A stretch of DNA of 64,000 bases from an uncultured Alphaproteobacteria bacterium (GCA_951812805.1 CATOSZ010000005.1:124001-188000); one strand, 5' to 3'; shown: positions 45,323 to 54,651, counted from the stretch's first letter. The notes: generated by a model not told the origin, from the sequence alone. Numbers and translations: made by a program.

Positions 45323-46017
45323 GGCTCAACTCCGCACGTCGCGCCGAGTTCTCCGAGATCGAGGGAGCGCGTGAACCCCGCCGCCAGGCGCTCATCATGG
45401 CTGACGAACAGCAGGGTGGCGTCGAGCGCCTCGCTCTCGCGGAACAGCAGGTCGAGGAATTGCCGGGCATTGCCTGCGTCGAGGGCCGAGGTCGCCTCGT
45501 CGGCGATGATCAGATCCGGCTCGCCGATCAAGGCCCGGGCGGCGGCAACCCGTTGCTGCTGGCCGATGCTGAGTTCCGCCACTGTACGTCCCGCGAGGTC
45601 GTCGTCGCCAAGCCCCATGGCCGCCAGCAGTCGGCGCGCGGCCCCCTCGGGTGAGCCGTCGCGCCCCTCGGCCCGCGCGCGTTTCCGGGCCGAGAACAGG
45701 CAGGCCAGCGTCACGTTCTCGATCAGGTTCAGATAGGGCACTAGATTGAAGGTCTGGAAGATGAGCCCCATGTGATCGGCCCGCAGCCGATCGCGCGCGC
45801 CCGCGCCGAGCCGGGCGAGATCGTGATCGAGGACGTCGATGCGTCCCTCTTCCGCCACCGCCGCCCCGGCGAGCAGGTTCAGAAGCGTCGTCTTGCCGCT
45901 CCCCGACGGCCCGCGCAGAAACAGCCGTTCACCCCGGGCGATCCGCAGGTCGGCGATGTCGAGCACGACCGGGGTGTCGCGTCGCCAGCGAAATCGGAGG
46001 TCGCGGACCTGGATCAT
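45319..46017 (-). CDS. ABC transporter ATP-binding protein
   Basis: 232 residues from MIQVRDLRFRWRRDTPVVLD. The frame is open to 46095, but this ATG fits the family start. The Walker A is GPSGSGKTTLLNLLAG, the Q-loop is LIFQTFNLVPYLNLIENV, the signature is variant (ELSIGQQQRVAAARALIG with Ile in place of Gly), the Walker B is LIIADEATSALD and the H-loop is LLFVSHDERLAAGF. It is the LolD/MacB type and should pair with the permease that overlaps its stop codon by 4 bp. The upstream gene on the same strand is the DUF3299 protein, about 75 bp away. Confidence 0.92.
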   Translation of the reverse strand: MIQVRDLRFRWRRDTPVVLDIADLRIARGERLFLRGPSGSGKTTLLNLLAGAAVAEEGRIDVLDHDLARLGAGARDRLRADHMGLIFQTFNLVPYLNLIENVTLACLFSARKRARAEGRDGSPEGAARRLLAAMGLGDDDLAGRTVAELSIGQQQRVAAARALIGEPDLIIADEATSALDAGNARQFLDLLFRESEALDATLLFVSHDERLAAGFTRSLDLGELGATCGVEP

Positions 46018-46091
46018 CCAGCGATCAGAACGTCGGCCGGACGGTTCCGGCGGGCGGCGCCGAAACGCCCTCACCCCCGGTGGCCGAAAGG

Positions 46092-46748
46092 TCATTCATA
46101 GGGTTTGATCTCGACGCCTTCGAGTTCATAGGTCGTGGTGACCTTGCCGCTACCGTCCCGGTAGCCGAGTTCCCGCTTGCTTTCGACGACCTTCAATCGG
46201 CCGGAAACCCAGACCGCATCGTAGAGACCGCTGACCCGGTAACTCTGATTGAGCTTGACCAGGATGATCTGGTTGGCGGGCGGTGGCGGCGTGTGAATGC
46301 AGGCGCCGACATAGGGCACCAGGAAGAACTCGCTCACCGCGAGCTGGTCGGAGAATTCGAGCGGCAGCACATAACCCGGCAGACGAATCTCCTGGCCGTC
46401 GAGCGCTGCCACCGGCTTCGACATGAGGCTGTTGTACTCCGCCATGCCGGATCTCAGCGCGGCGAGCAGATCGTCCACCTCGAGCTTGTCCGCGGCGAGG
46501 GCCGTCCGCGCCTCATGGATTTGCGCGTCCATGCCCTCCCAAACCCGATCCTTGCCCTTCTTGCGCAACTCTTCCAGCTTGTAGAGTTCGAACAGCTGGT
46601 CGCGCTGCCCGTCGTTCATATGCTCGAAGGGCGCGCTCAGGTCTGGCAGGGGTGGCGCCAGCTCCTCCCAGGTGAGGGTTCGCTCCGCCCGAGCGGGGAT
46701 TGCCAGCAGCAGGACTGCGAACAGGCACGCGAGAAACGAAGGTCTCAT
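46092..46748 (-). CDS. Secreted DUF3299-family protein
   Basis: 218 residues. The signal peptide is FLACLFAVLLLAIPARAE. The central segment QEIRLPGYVLPLEFSDQLAV followed by FFLVPYVGACIHTPPPPANQ is the DUF3299 core; the C and H of GACIHTPPPPANQ resemble a metal or thiol site. It is the first gene of a leftward run with the ABC ATPase and permease. In Pseudomonas an operon of a DUF2796 zinc-binding protein, ABC ATPase, permease and DUF3299 protein responds to zinc limitation; the DUF2796 member is missing here. A role in periplasmic zinc handling is inference. Confidence 0.82.
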   Translation of the reverse strand: MRPSFLACLFAVLLLAIPARAERTLTWEELAPPLPDLSAPFEHMNDGQRDQLFELYKLEELRKKGKDRVWEGMDAQIHEARTALAADKLEVDDLLAALRSGMAEYNSLMSKPVAALDGQEIRLPGYVLPLEFSDQLAVSEFFLVPYVGACIHTPPPPANQIILVKLNQSYRVSGLYDAVWVSGRLKVVESKRELGYRDGSGKVTTTYELEGVEIKPYE

Positions 46749-46865
46749 CGGGTGTTTCCCTCCAGCAGCAATTCAGGACGTGCTTGGGCTTACCACAAGT
46801 TCTCCCGCCCATGAATCGCCATCTGTCCGGGCATTACCAATCGTGATCACGGCGCCGGCCGCCCC

Positions 46866-48014
46866 TCAATTGGCCAGGCCGTAGAATTCGACCGCGTTGT
46901 CGCAGGTGATCTTCTGGATCTGCGCCGGCGTCAGCCCGTCGAACTGTTCCTCGATGTACTTGGTGGATTCCGGCCAGATCCCGTCCGTGTGGGGATAGTC
47001 GGACCCCCACATCAGGGTGTCTTCCGTCATCAACCCCCGCTTGTTCACCAGCATCGGACCGATGGGGTCGTATTGGAATGTCGCCTTGCACTGGCGCTGC
47101 CAGTACTCCGAGGGTTTCAACTTCATGAGATCGCGGAAGCGGTCTTCGAATTCAAAGTCCATGCGGTCGAGTGCATAGGGGATCCAGCCGATGCCACTCT
47201 CGCCGAGGGATACCTTGATATTGGGATAGCGGTCGAACACGCCGGCACCAATCATGGCGGCTAGAATGTGGATCAGGCCCATCTGAAACGCCGACACGCC
47301 GGTGAACAGCGCTGCGCGGCGCACCTGGCCGGAGGCCTGCTCGCGGGCCTTCGGCGACGTCGTCGGGAAGGTGTGGAAATGCAGCGGCAACCGCACCTCG
47401 TCGACGGCTTGCCACAACGGCTCCCAGCAGGGGTGCCACATCGGCTCCATGTCCCACGAACAGGACAGCTCCAACCCGCGCAGGCCCATCTTGGCCGTGC
47501 GATGGACTTCCGCCACGGCGCCATCGATATCGCCGTAAGGCAAACAGGCGAGGCCGATCTGCCGGTCGGGATAGTGGCTGCAGAAATCCTTCAGCCAGTC
47601 GTTGTAGATGCGAAAGACTTCGTTGGCCGCCTCGCTGTCCTGCATCTTCGAGGCGGAGCCGAGGATGCCGAAGATGACCTCGGCGTCGACACCGTCGCGA
47701 TTCATCTCCTCGAGCCGCATATGGGGATCCGACACCCGCTGGATGCCCTTCTTGCCATCGGCGAACATGCCGGTCTCGGCCATGATGTCGACGCGCTTGT
47801 TCTGACCCGGCACCAACTTCGCGCCGCCCGGGCCGACGCCGTTCAACAGGCCGAAATTCGCGCCCTGCTTCGTGACCCATTGCGGACCGTCCGGGCCGTC
47901 CTCGACAAAGGGCATACGGTCCTTCAGCGCGTTGGACGCCTCGGACGTGAACAGCGTCGGTGGCATCCAGGGCATGTCGAGATGGCAGTCGGCCGAGATC
48001 CTGCGGTATTCCAT
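46866..48014 (-). CDS. Amidohydrolase-family metal-dependent hydrolase (ACMSD-like)
   Basis: 382 residues of the amidohydrolase_2 group. It begins YRRISADCHLDMPWMPPTLF, where the D-C-H-L-D pattern stands for the usual D-x-H metal ligands. It continues with RLEEMNRDGVDAEVIFGILG, the barrel His in RLPLHFHTFPTTSPKAREQA, and the C-terminal metal Asp in LMWGSDYPHTDGIWPES. The enzyme class covers decarboxylases and hydrolases acting on ring-cleavage products; the substrate is unknown. It lies about 90 bp downstream of the quinone-oxidoreductase-like gene on the same strand. Confidence 0.88.
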   Translation of the reverse strand: MEYRRISADCHLDMPWMPPTLFTSEASNALKDRMPFVEDGPDGPQWVTKQGANFGLLNGVGPGGAKLVPGQNKRVDIMAETGMFADGKKGIQRVSDPHMRLEEMNRDGVDAEVIFGILGSASKMQDSEAANEVFRIYNDWLKDFCSHYPDRQIGLACLPYGDIDGAVAEVHRTAKMGLRGLELSCSWDMEPMWHPCWEPLWQAVDEVRLPLHFHTFPTTSPKAREQASGQVRRAALFTGVSAFQMGLIHILAAMIGAGVFDRYPNIKVSLGESGIGWIPYALDRMDFEFEDRFRDLMKLKPSEYWQRQCKATFQYDPIGPMLVNKRGLMTEDTLMWGSDYPHTDGIWPESTKYIEEQFDGLTPAQIQKITCDNAVEFYGLAN

Positions 48015-48101
48015 GGTGATCGATGGCTCCTCAATGTCGTGACGTCGCGGTGTCGGACAGAATACGCGCCGGGCGGCCCCGTGGGCAAACCGCTGTCCGG
48101 G

Positions 48102-49118
48102 TTAGAACTCCAGACAGATATTGCCGAAGTGCCGTCCCTCCGGCACGGCCAGCAGCGCCGCTTTCAATTCGTCGAAGCCATAGACCTTCTCGTCCACCAC
48201 GGGGCGGATCGGTGTGACGGTGAAGGCGCGCATCATCTGTTCCAAGGTCTCGCGGTTGCCCGTTGCGACACCTTGCAGGCGGGCGGCGCGGACGAAGACG
48301 TGGAACAGGTTCACTTGCGCGACCGAGCCCGAAAGGTTGCCGACCAGGCTGACCGTGCCCTCGGGCGCCAGCGCGCGGGTCGATTGCTCGAGGGTACCGG
48401 CCCCGCCGAGCTCGATGACCAGATCGCAGCCGCGCCCGCCGGTGACCTCCCGCGCCCATTCGCTCCACGCCGGGGTTTCGCGGTAGTTGGCGACATGGTC
48501 GGCACCGAGCGCGCGGCAACGCGCCAGCTTCTCGTCGCTGGAGGAGGTGATCAGCACTTCCGCGCCGATCAGCTTGGCGATCTGCAGGCAGAAGAGCGCG
48601 ACACCGCCCGTGCCCTGGACCAGCACCGTATCGCCGGCCGTGGCACCGCCCTTGTCGACGACGGCGCTCCAGGCCGTCAGGGCATCGACCGGCAGGGTCG
48701 CGGCTTCGAGATCGCTCATGTGGTCGGGCACCTTGACCACGCCCTCCTCGGAGAGGGTCATATACTCCCGCATCACGCCGTCGAGCGGGCCGCCGAGGTA
48801 GCTGTCCCAATGATCGTCGCTGTAGGGGCCGTGGAACCAGGTCTGCGAAAAGCATGGACAGACCCGGTCGCCGACAGCGACGCGGGTGACCTCCGCGCCG
48901 ATCTCGACCACATCGCCGACGCCGTCCGAGACGGGAATAAGCGGCAGCGTGCCGCTGCGCCGGCCATAGCCGCGATCGATCATCAGGTAGTCACGATAGT
49001 TGAGGGAGGCCGCCTTCATCCGCAGCACCACGTCCCGAGGACCGGGCGCCACCTCGGGTCGTTCGCCCGCCTGCAGGTTGTCGTAGCCCCACTCGCCCCG
49101 GATCTCCATCACCCGCAT
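48102..49118 (-). CDS. Zinc-type MDR oxidoreductase (quinone oxidoreductase-like)
   Basis: 338 residues. The N-terminal GroES-like domain has AASLNYRDYLMIDRGYG and SDGVGDVVEIGAEVTRVAVG, and the Rossmann part has TVLVQGTGGVALFCLQIAKL followed by TSSSDEKLARCRALGADHV. The zinc ligands of true alcohol dehydrogenases are absent, which places it with quinone or enoyl reductases using NADPH. Start ATG 49118 (MRVMEIRGEWGYDN) is chosen because GGGAGAAG lies just upstream; an ATG 15 bases earlier is possible. It is divergent from the acyl-CoA synthetase gene. Confidence 0.9.
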   Translation of the reverse strand: MRVMEIRGEWGYDNLQAGERPEVAPGPRDVVLRMKAASLNYRDYLMIDRGYGRRSGTLPLIPVSDGVGDVVEIGAEVTRVAVGDRVCPCFSQTWFHGPYSDDHWDSYLGGPLDGVMREYMTLSEEGVVKVPDHMSDLEAATLPVDALTAWSAVVDKGGATAGDTVLVQGTGGVALFCLQIAKLIGAEVLITSSSDEKLARCRALGADHVANYRETPAWSEWAREVTGGRGCDLVIELGGAGTLEQSTRALAPEGTVSLVGNLSGSVAQVNLFHVFVRAARLQGVATGNRETLEQMMRAFTVTPIRPVVDEKVYGFDELKAALLAVPEGRHFGNICLEF

Positions 49119-49199
49119 GTTCACTTCTCCCATTGACCTGACGCGCGCGGGCCGGATCATAGCGCCTGTACCGATCCCGGCCAGACAAGAGGCACCACC

Positions 49200-50819
49200 A
49201 TGGACCACGCGGCACTGTTCCCCGACGAGGGCTGGATCATCCATCGCATCCTGGAGGCCAAGGCGGCCGCCAAGCCGGACCATCCCTTCATGCACTACGA
49301 GGGACGCGACCATACCTACGCCCAGATGAACGCCCGGGCCGACCGGGTTGCGGCCGGCCTCGCCGGCCTCGGTATTACCAAGGGCGACCGGGTCGCCGTG
49401 ATCATGCAGAGCAGCCCGGCCTACATCGACGTCTGGTTCGCCATCGCCAAGCTCGGCGCTATCGAGATCCCGGTCAACATCGCCTACAAGGGCGAGCTGT
49501 TGCGCCATGTCCTGGTGACCGCGGGTGCCGTGGGAATCGTCTTCGACGACGAGTTCGCCGCCGTCGTCGCCGACACCGACGACAGCTGCCCCGACCTCGT
49601 CCACCACGTCGTCAACCCGACGCTTGGCGCGGCGGCGCCGACGGTGCCCGGTGAGGTACGACTGGCCGACCTGATGGCAGGCGACGTCCCGCCCCCCGAC
49701 GTCGAAATCGCCCACACCGACGTCGCCTGCATCATGTTCACTTCCGGCACCACCGGCCCATCCAAGGGCGTCATCATCGAGCACCACTTCGAATGGGCCT
49801 TCGGCGTCACCATCGCCGAGATCGTCGATATCCGCGCCGACGACGTCGCCTACAACTTCCTTCCCTTCTTCCATGTCGCCGGCAAGTTCGTGCTGATGGC
49901 CGCGCTCATGGTCGATGCGCGCATGGTCCTGCGCCAGCGCTTTTCCGTCGCCCGTTTCTGGCCCGACATCCGCGAGTTCGGCTGCACCATCACCGTCGCC
50001 GTCGGCGGCATCTGCCACATGCTGAACGCCGAACCGGAGCGCGACGACGATGCGGACAACCCCTTGCGCGTGATCTACGCCGTGCCGATCCCGGCCGAGT
50101 TCCAGGCCGAATTCGAGAAACGCTTCGGCCTCGTATTCATCGAGGGCTATGGCTCGACCGAGGCCAATATCGTCGCCGCCTCGACCCCCGGCGTCAGCCC
50201 GAACGGCTCCTTCGGCAAGGCGGGCCGGTTCTACGAGATCGAGATCCACGACGAGAACGACGACCCCTGCCCGCCTGGTATGCCGGGCGAGATCTGCGTG
50301 CGCTCACGCCGCCCGGGGATGCTGCTCACCGGCTATTACAAGCTGCCGGAAAAGAGCCTGGAGGCGACGCGCAATCTCTGGTTCCACACCGGCGACCAGG
50401 GGGTGATGGACGAAGACGGCTGGTTCTTCTTCCTCGACCGCCTCACCGACTCGATCCGCCGGCGGGGCGAGAACATTTCCTCCTTCGAGGTCGAACGCAT
50501 CGTCAATACCCACGAGGCGGTCGCCGAAGCGGCGGCGATCGCGGTGCCCTCGGAGTTGCAGGAGGACGAGGTCAAGGTGATCTGCGTCCTCAAACCGGGA
50601 CAAAGCCTTACAGAAGAGGCCTTGCTGCGCTTCTGCGTCGATCAGATGCCCTATTTCATGGTGCCGCGCTTCGTCGAGTTCCGCGACGACCTGCCGCGCA
50701 CCTCGCTGACGAAGGTCCGCAAGGTTGAACTCCGCGCCGAGGGGCCGAGCGCCAACACCTGGGACTGCGAGGCGCATGGCCTCAGGATCACGCGAAACGG
50801 GCTGGTTCCGCTCGGCTAG
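49200..50819 (+). CDS. AMP-forming acyl-CoA synthetase, CaiC-like
   Basis: 539 residues, ANL superfamily. The phosphate loop is IMFTSGTTGPSKGVIIEHHF, the A5 motif is VFIEGYGSTEANIVAASTPG, the A8 hinge is FFLDRLTDSIRRRGENISSF and the A10 Lys is in SLTKVRKVELRAEG. The Arg-Arg-Gly-Glu-Asn-Ile-Ser hinge and the histidine-rich EHHFEWAFGVT segment are like crotonobetaine/carnitine-CoA ligases and fatty-acid ligases. It has its own upstream space of about 80 bp, shared with the divergent oxidoreductase. The luciferase-like gene follows 71 bp later. Confidence 0.92.
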   Translation: MDHAALFPDEGWIIHRILEAKAAAKPDHPFMHYEGRDHTYAQMNARADRVAAGLAGLGITKGDRVAVIMQSSPAYIDVWFAIAKLGAIEIPVNIAYKGELLRHVLVTAGAVGIVFDDEFAAVVADTDDSCPDLVHHVVNPTLGAAAPTVPGEVRLADLMAGDVPPPDVEIAHTDVACIMFTSGTTGPSKGVIIEHHFEWAFGVTIAEIVDIRADDVAYNFLPFFHVAGKFVLMAALMVDARMVLRQRFSVARFWPDIREFGCTITVAVGGICHMLNAEPERDDDADNPLRVIYAVPIPAEFQAEFEKRFGLVFIEGYGSTEANIVAASTPGVSPNGSFGKAGRFYEIEIHDENDDPCPPGMPGEICVRSRRPGMLLTGYYKLPEKSLEATRNLWFHTGDQGVMDEDGWFFFLDRLTDSIRRRGENISSFEVERIVNTHEAVAEAAAIAVPSELQEDEVKVICVLKPGQSLTEEALLRFCVDQMPYFMVPRFVEFRDDLPRTSLTKVRKVELRAEGPSANTWDCEAHGLRITRNGLVPLG

Positions 50820-50890
50820 CTCTTGCAATCGGCCCGGCCCTGGGCGATTTTCGCCGAGGAAAATCTAACGATCATTCGGGGGACGTCATC

Positions 50891-52003
50891 ATGCATGTCG
50901 GCGTGGCCATGAACTTCCAGAATCCGGGCCGGCTGATCCCGGACCACGAGGTCTATGCGAACGAGCTGAAGCTCGCTGATCTGGTGGAGCCGCTGGGCTT
51001 CGATTCGATCTTCGGCATCGAGCATCACTTCACCGACTACATCTGCTGTCCCGACGTCACCCAGTTCCTGACCTACATGGCCGGGCGGACCGAGAAGATC
51101 CGCCTCGGCTCCTCCGTCCTCGTGCTGCCCTGGCACGATCCGATGTGGGTGGCGGAAAAGATCTCGATGCTGGATACGATCTCGGGCGGGCGGATGATCC
51201 TCGGCCTCGGCCGGGGCGCCGGCAAAGTCGAGTTCGAGGGCTACCGCGTCGACATGGGCGAAAGCCGGGAACGCTTCGTCGAGTACGCCCGCATGGTTCT
51301 GCCGGGGCTCGAGCAGGGCTATTGCGAATACGAAGGCGAGTTCATCAGCCAGCCGCGCGCCGATATCCGGCCGGCGCCCTCCAAGACCTTCAAGGGGCGG
51401 ACCTACGCCTCGGCCGTTTCGCCCGAAAGCGCGCGCATCATGGCCGAACTCGGCATCGGCCTGCTGATCATCCCGCAAAAGCCGTGGGACGACGTCGCGC
51501 GGGAGCTGGAACAGTACAGCGAGATCTTCCTCGAGGTGAACGGCCGCCCGGCGCCGCAGCCGATCGCCTTCGGCTGGACCTTCGTCGACGAAGACGAGGC
51601 ACGAGCCCACGAACGGGCGGTGGAATATATCGGCGGCTACTACCAGACGGTGATGGACCATTACGAGTTCGCCTCCGACCACATGAAGACGACCAAGGGT
51701 TACGAGTGGTACGGCAAGATGGCCGACCGTATCCAGAAGTCCGGGCAGCAGACCTTCGTCGACTTCTTCCTGAACTTGCAGGTCTGGGGCACGCCGGACA
51801 TGGTCTATGAAAAGATCCTCGACATTCGCCGGCGGGTGAATGCCTGTGCCTTCGTCGGCGCCTTCTCCTATGCCGGCATGCCGCCCGAGGTGGCCGAAGG
51901 CAATCTGCGCCTGTTCTCCGAAACGGTGCTGCCGCGCCTGCAGGCCTACGACGCCGGCGGCGAGATCGACCGATCCGCCGAGTTCGCCCAGGCGGCGGAG
52001 TAG
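50891..52003 (+). CDS. Luciferase-like (LLM) flavin-dependent oxidoreductase
   Basis: 370 residues, starting MHVGVAMNFQNPGRLIPDHE. The family marks are FDSIFGIEHHFTDYICCPDV (with the active-site HH), LGSSVLVLPWHDPMWVAEKI and SGGRMILGLGRGAGKVEFEG, the latter the flavin phosphate loop. ISQPRADIRPAPSKTFKGRT and AELGIGLLIIPQKPWDDVAR lie further on. Members are FMN- or F420-linked monooxygenases. It reads on from the acyl-CoA ligase on the same strand and may share its substrate. The start has GGGGGACG upstream. Confidence 0.9.
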   Translation: MHVGVAMNFQNPGRLIPDHEVYANELKLADLVEPLGFDSIFGIEHHFTDYICCPDVTQFLTYMAGRTEKIRLGSSVLVLPWHDPMWVAEKISMLDTISGGRMILGLGRGAGKVEFEGYRVDMGESRERFVEYARMVLPGLEQGYCEYEGEFISQPRADIRPAPSKTFKGRTYASAVSPESARIMAELGIGLLIIPQKPWDDVARELEQYSEIFLEVNGRPAPQPIAFGWTFVDEDEARAHERAVEYIGGYYQTVMDHYEFASDHMKTTKGYEWYGKMADRIQKSGQQTFVDFFLNLQVWGTPDMVYEKILDIRRRVNACAFVGAFSYAGMPPEVAEGNLRLFSETVLPRLQAYDAGGEIDRSAEFAQAAE

Positions 52004-52023
52004 ATCAAGGCAGCCGCGTCACG

Positions 52024-52614
52024 ATGGGTGTATCGCAAGCCGCCCCGGAACGCGGCATTGGAATCGAGTTGAGTGGACGACAGGAAATGCGGGTCCGCGA
52101 CGTCATCGACCATTCGCTGTTGCGTGATTTCTTTGATCATTGGATCGAAGCACGCGGCGATCGCCGCATGCCGCGGCGGCGCGACGTCGATCCGACACGC
52201 ATCGCCAAGGTGTTGCCGCACGTCTGGATCTACCGCCGGGACCCCGAGTGCGTCTATCGCTGTGTCCTGGCCGGCGAAGAGATCAACGACGCCTGGGGCG
52301 ATCCCATCAACGGGCGTTGCGCGGGAGAAGTCCTGGGGCCCGACTTTGTCACGCATGTGCGCCGCCGCTGGGACCGCATGCTGGACGAAGCCCTTCTCAC
52401 CCATGGAATCCAGCGGGAACGATCACAGTACAAGCGCGTCGAGCGTCTGGCCTTCCCCATCGCCGACAACGACGACGCACCGATACAGATCATGGGCGCT
52501 TCGATTTATCGCTGGGATCGGACCGACGAGGCGGAACTTGCCGCCAGCGCCCGTATCGCAGGCAGCGTCGTCTACGACACGTGCACGGGCTTCGCCGTCG
52601 ACGAGGCGGTCTGA
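52024..52614 (+). CDS. PAS-domain protein (PAS_5-type)
   Basis: 196 residues. The sequence DVDPTRIAKVLPHVWIYRRD followed by YRCVLAGEEINDAWGDPING and the end PIQIMGASIYRWDRTD has the order of the alphaproteobacterial PAS_5 domain, with the typical LPxxxxxD-like start and RxxxxG turn. No output domain is visible, so it may be a small sensory or adaptor protein. It starts 20 bp after the LLM gene on the same strand and converges on the cupin gene with a 3-bp gap. The start could be later at 52087. Confidence 0.75.
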   Translation: MGVSQAAPERGIGIELSGRQEMRVRDVIDHSLLRDFFDHWIEARGDRRMPRRRDVDPTRIAKVLPHVWIYRRDPECVYRCVLAGEEINDAWGDPINGRCAGEVLGPDFVTHVRRRWDRMLDEALLTHGIQRERSQYKRVERLAFPIADNDDAPIQIMGASIYRWDRTDEAELAASARIAGSVVYDTCTGFAVDEAV

Positions 52615-52617
52615 CGT

Positions 52618-53022
52618 TCAGTCCGCGGGTGCGTCGACCAGGCGCGTTCCAAAATCCGCCGGCGAGACGATCTCCAGGACTTCGTAGTCGTCCGAAAGCT
52701 CGATTTCCCGATGCTTGATGCCGGGGCGCTGGTTGATGCAGTCCCCTGCCCGCAGCGTACGGACCCCCTCGCCCTCGAACTCGAACTTGGCCCAGCCTTT
52801 CAGGACGTAGACGAATTGGAAGTCGCAGTCGTGGACGTGCCATTCGGCGACCTCGTCGTGCTCCTCCCGGTCGTTGCGGCGGATGATGTGGGCGATGAAT
52901 TGACCGTCGGTCGCCCCTTTGGTGCCGAGATCGCGGTAATCCATGATCTGGCGCAGCCCGGGGATCCACTCCGCGTTCTCCGCCTGGGCATGTAGAAACT
53001 TCCAACCATCCGTGCTCGCCAT
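52618..53022 (-). CDS. Cupin-domain protein
   Basis: 134 residues from MASTDGWKFLHAQAENAEWI, with AGGGGAGAG just upstream; the frame is open to 53052. The first cupin motif is AEWHVHDCDFQFVYVLKGWA (metal-type His, His, Gln and a later Glu-like position), and the second is INQRPGIKHREIELSDDYEV. A possible metal site of His, His and His is therefore retained. It is divergent from the desaturase gene and convergent with the PAS gene. Function is unknown. Confidence 0.82.
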   Translation of the reverse strand: MASTDGWKFLHAQAENAEWIPGLRQIMDYRDLGTKGATDGQFIAHIIRRNDREEHDEVAEWHVHDCDFQFVYVLKGWAKFEFEGEGVRTLRAGDCINQRPGIKHREIELSDDYEVLEIVSPADFGTRLVDAPAD

Positions 53023-53121
53023 ATTGGCCTCTCCCCTGCTCCGTTCAGCCACGTTGACAGTCCAGGCCCCGATATATCACGCTTCGACGCCATGCGTCCC
53101 CAGACGCCCGGAGCCCGACAC

Positions 53122-54252
53122 ATGCCGCCTGCCTTCGAACCGCCCTCGGAAACCCGCAAGACCTACCGGGTCGACTGGTACCGTTCTCCGATCCCGTCGG
53201 CCACCTTGCGCGACCTCAGCCGGCGGAGCGACGCGCAGGGCGCCTTCCAGGCGCTCGGCCATCTGGGTCTGTTCGCGCTCACCGGCACCGCCACCTACCT
53301 CCTGTTCGATCATGGCCTCTGGGCCGCCGGCCTGGTCGCCCTGTTCTGTCACGGCACCGTCGCCAGCTTCATGTCCGGCGTCGCCATGCACGAGCTCAGT
53401 CACGGCACGGTGTTCCGCACCAAGCCGCTGAACCGGATCTTCGCGGTCGTCTTCGGCATCATCGGCATGCGGAATTATCACGAATATTCCATGCATCACA
53501 CGCACCACCATCGCTATACGCTGCACCCCCGCGCCGACCGGGAAGTCGTCCTGCCGAAGGTGCCCTCGCTCTCGCCGCTCTATCTCCTGCAGCTCTTCAC
53601 CTTCAACGTGACCGGCGGCTACGAGTCGCAAGGGCTGATCCCGACGCTGCGCGCGCTGTTCGCCACGGCGGCCGGCCGCTACGAGCCCTCGGAGCGGGGC
53701 GAATGGCTGGCGGCGCTTTATGACGGCTATCGCGACGACCGGCGCAAGCCCGTCCTGCTCTCGCGCCTGTCCATCGCCTTTCACCTGGCGGTACTGCTCG
53801 TCGCCGCCGTCTTCCAGCTCTGGCTGCTGGTCCTCGTCGTCAGCCTGCCGACCTTCTTCGCCGGCTGGCTGCGCTATTTCGTCGGCGTCCCCATGCATTG
53901 CGGCCTGCAAAGCGAGGTGAGCGACTTCCGCAAATGCGTGCGCACCATCACCCTCGATCCATTGTCGGAATTCCTCTACTGGCACATGAACTGGCACCTG
54001 GAGCACCACATGTACGCGGGCGTGCCCTGCTACAATCTGAAGGCACTGCACCGCGCCGTCGCCGACGACATGCCCGAGCCGCGCACCCTGGTCGGCGCCT
54101 GGCGGGAAATGCGCGAGATCTGGCGCCGGCAACAGATCGATCCCGATTATGTCTACGACACCCCCCTGCCCCGCCCGCATGACCGGGCGGGCGAGAGCGA
54201 TGCGGCACTGGCCGCCTCGATCGGCGATCTGGCCCCGAAACCGCTGGCCTGA
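53122..54252 (+). CDS. Membrane fatty acid desaturase
   Basis: 376 residues of the FA_desaturase family, a di-iron enzyme with four membrane helices (LFALTGTATYLLFDHGLWAA, VVFGIIGMRN, LAVLLVAAVFQLWLLVLVVS). The three histidine boxes are MHELSHG (90-94), HHTHHHRY (125-130) and HLEHHMYAG near 292-296. An additional NYHEYSMHH lies before the second box. It introduces a double bond or hydroxyl into an acyl chain or carotenoid. ATG 53122 has GGAG eight bases upstream; ATG 53092 in the same frame would add ten residues. It is followed by the ABM and TauD-type genes on the same strand. Confidence 0.9.
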   Translation: MPPAFEPPSETRKTYRVDWYRSPIPSATLRDLSRRSDAQGAFQALGHLGLFALTGTATYLLFDHGLWAAGLVALFCHGTVASFMSGVAMHELSHGTVFRTKPLNRIFAVVFGIIGMRNYHEYSMHHTHHHRYTLHPRADREVVLPKVPSLSPLYLLQLFTFNVTGGYESQGLIPTLRALFATAAGRYEPSERGEWLAALYDGYRDDRRKPVLLSRLSIAFHLAVLLVAAVFQLWLLVLVVSLPTFFAGWLRYFVGVPMHCGLQSEVSDFRKCVRTITLDPLSEFLYWHMNWHLEHHMYAGVPCYNLKALHRAVADDMPEPRTLVGAWREMREIWRRQQIDPDYVYDTPLPRPHDRAGESDAALAASIGDLAPKPLA

Positions 54253-54326
54253 GGGGGCTTCCGGTCGTGCGGTGAACATGGAACAATCGCCGGGAACAAG
54301 ACACCCAAAAGACGAGGAGAAACACC

Positions 54327-54641
54327 ATGTCGAGAGTTCATGTCATCGCGGTGATCACGGCCAAGGCCGGCAAGCGGGGCGAGATCATCGAAGCCTTCAA
54401 GGCGAATGTGCCCGCCGTGCATGCCGAGGACGGCTGCATCGAATATGGCGCGACGGTGGACGCCGAGGGTGTCGGCCCCTTCCAGACTCCCTACGGACCG
54501 GAGTCTTTCGTCGTCGTCGAGAAATGGGCGAGCCTCGACCATCTGATGGCGCACGCCGCCTCCGACCATATGAAAGCCTACGGTGCCAAGACCAAAGACC
54601 TGATCGAAAGCCGGGTCATCCATGTAATGTCCGACGCCTGA
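54327..54641 (+). CDS. Antibiotic biosynthesis monooxygenase (ABM) domain protein
   Basis: 104 residues, a dimeric alpha-beta barrel fold. It begins VHVIAVITAKAGKRGEIIEA, then VHAEDGCIEYGATVDAEGVG and ESFVVVEKWASLDHLMAHAA, the order typical of ABM/YgiN-type quinol or small-molecule monooxygenases without a cofactor. It has AGGAG upstream of the ATG. It lies 10 bp before the TauD/TfdA gene and 74 bp after the desaturase gene on the same strand, so the three may form one transcript. Confidence 0.88.
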   Translation: MSRVHVIAVITAKAGKRGEIIEAFKANVPAVHAEDGCIEYGATVDAEGVGPFQTPYGPESFVVVEKWASLDHLMAHAASDHMKAYGAKTKDLIESRVIHVMSDA

Positions 54642-54651
54642 GGCAAACGAC

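Noticed and set aside
46842..46851. CGTGATCACG palindrome between the amidohydrolase and DUF3299 genes
   Set aside because: It could be an operator, but it lies about 95 bp before the DUF3299 start and does not resemble known Zur boxes. A 10-bp palindrome is also expected by chance.
47268..49136. A 622-codon open frame on the plus strand
   Set aside because: It is antisense to the amidohydrolase and MDR oxidoreductase genes, and its composition is of a shadow frame.
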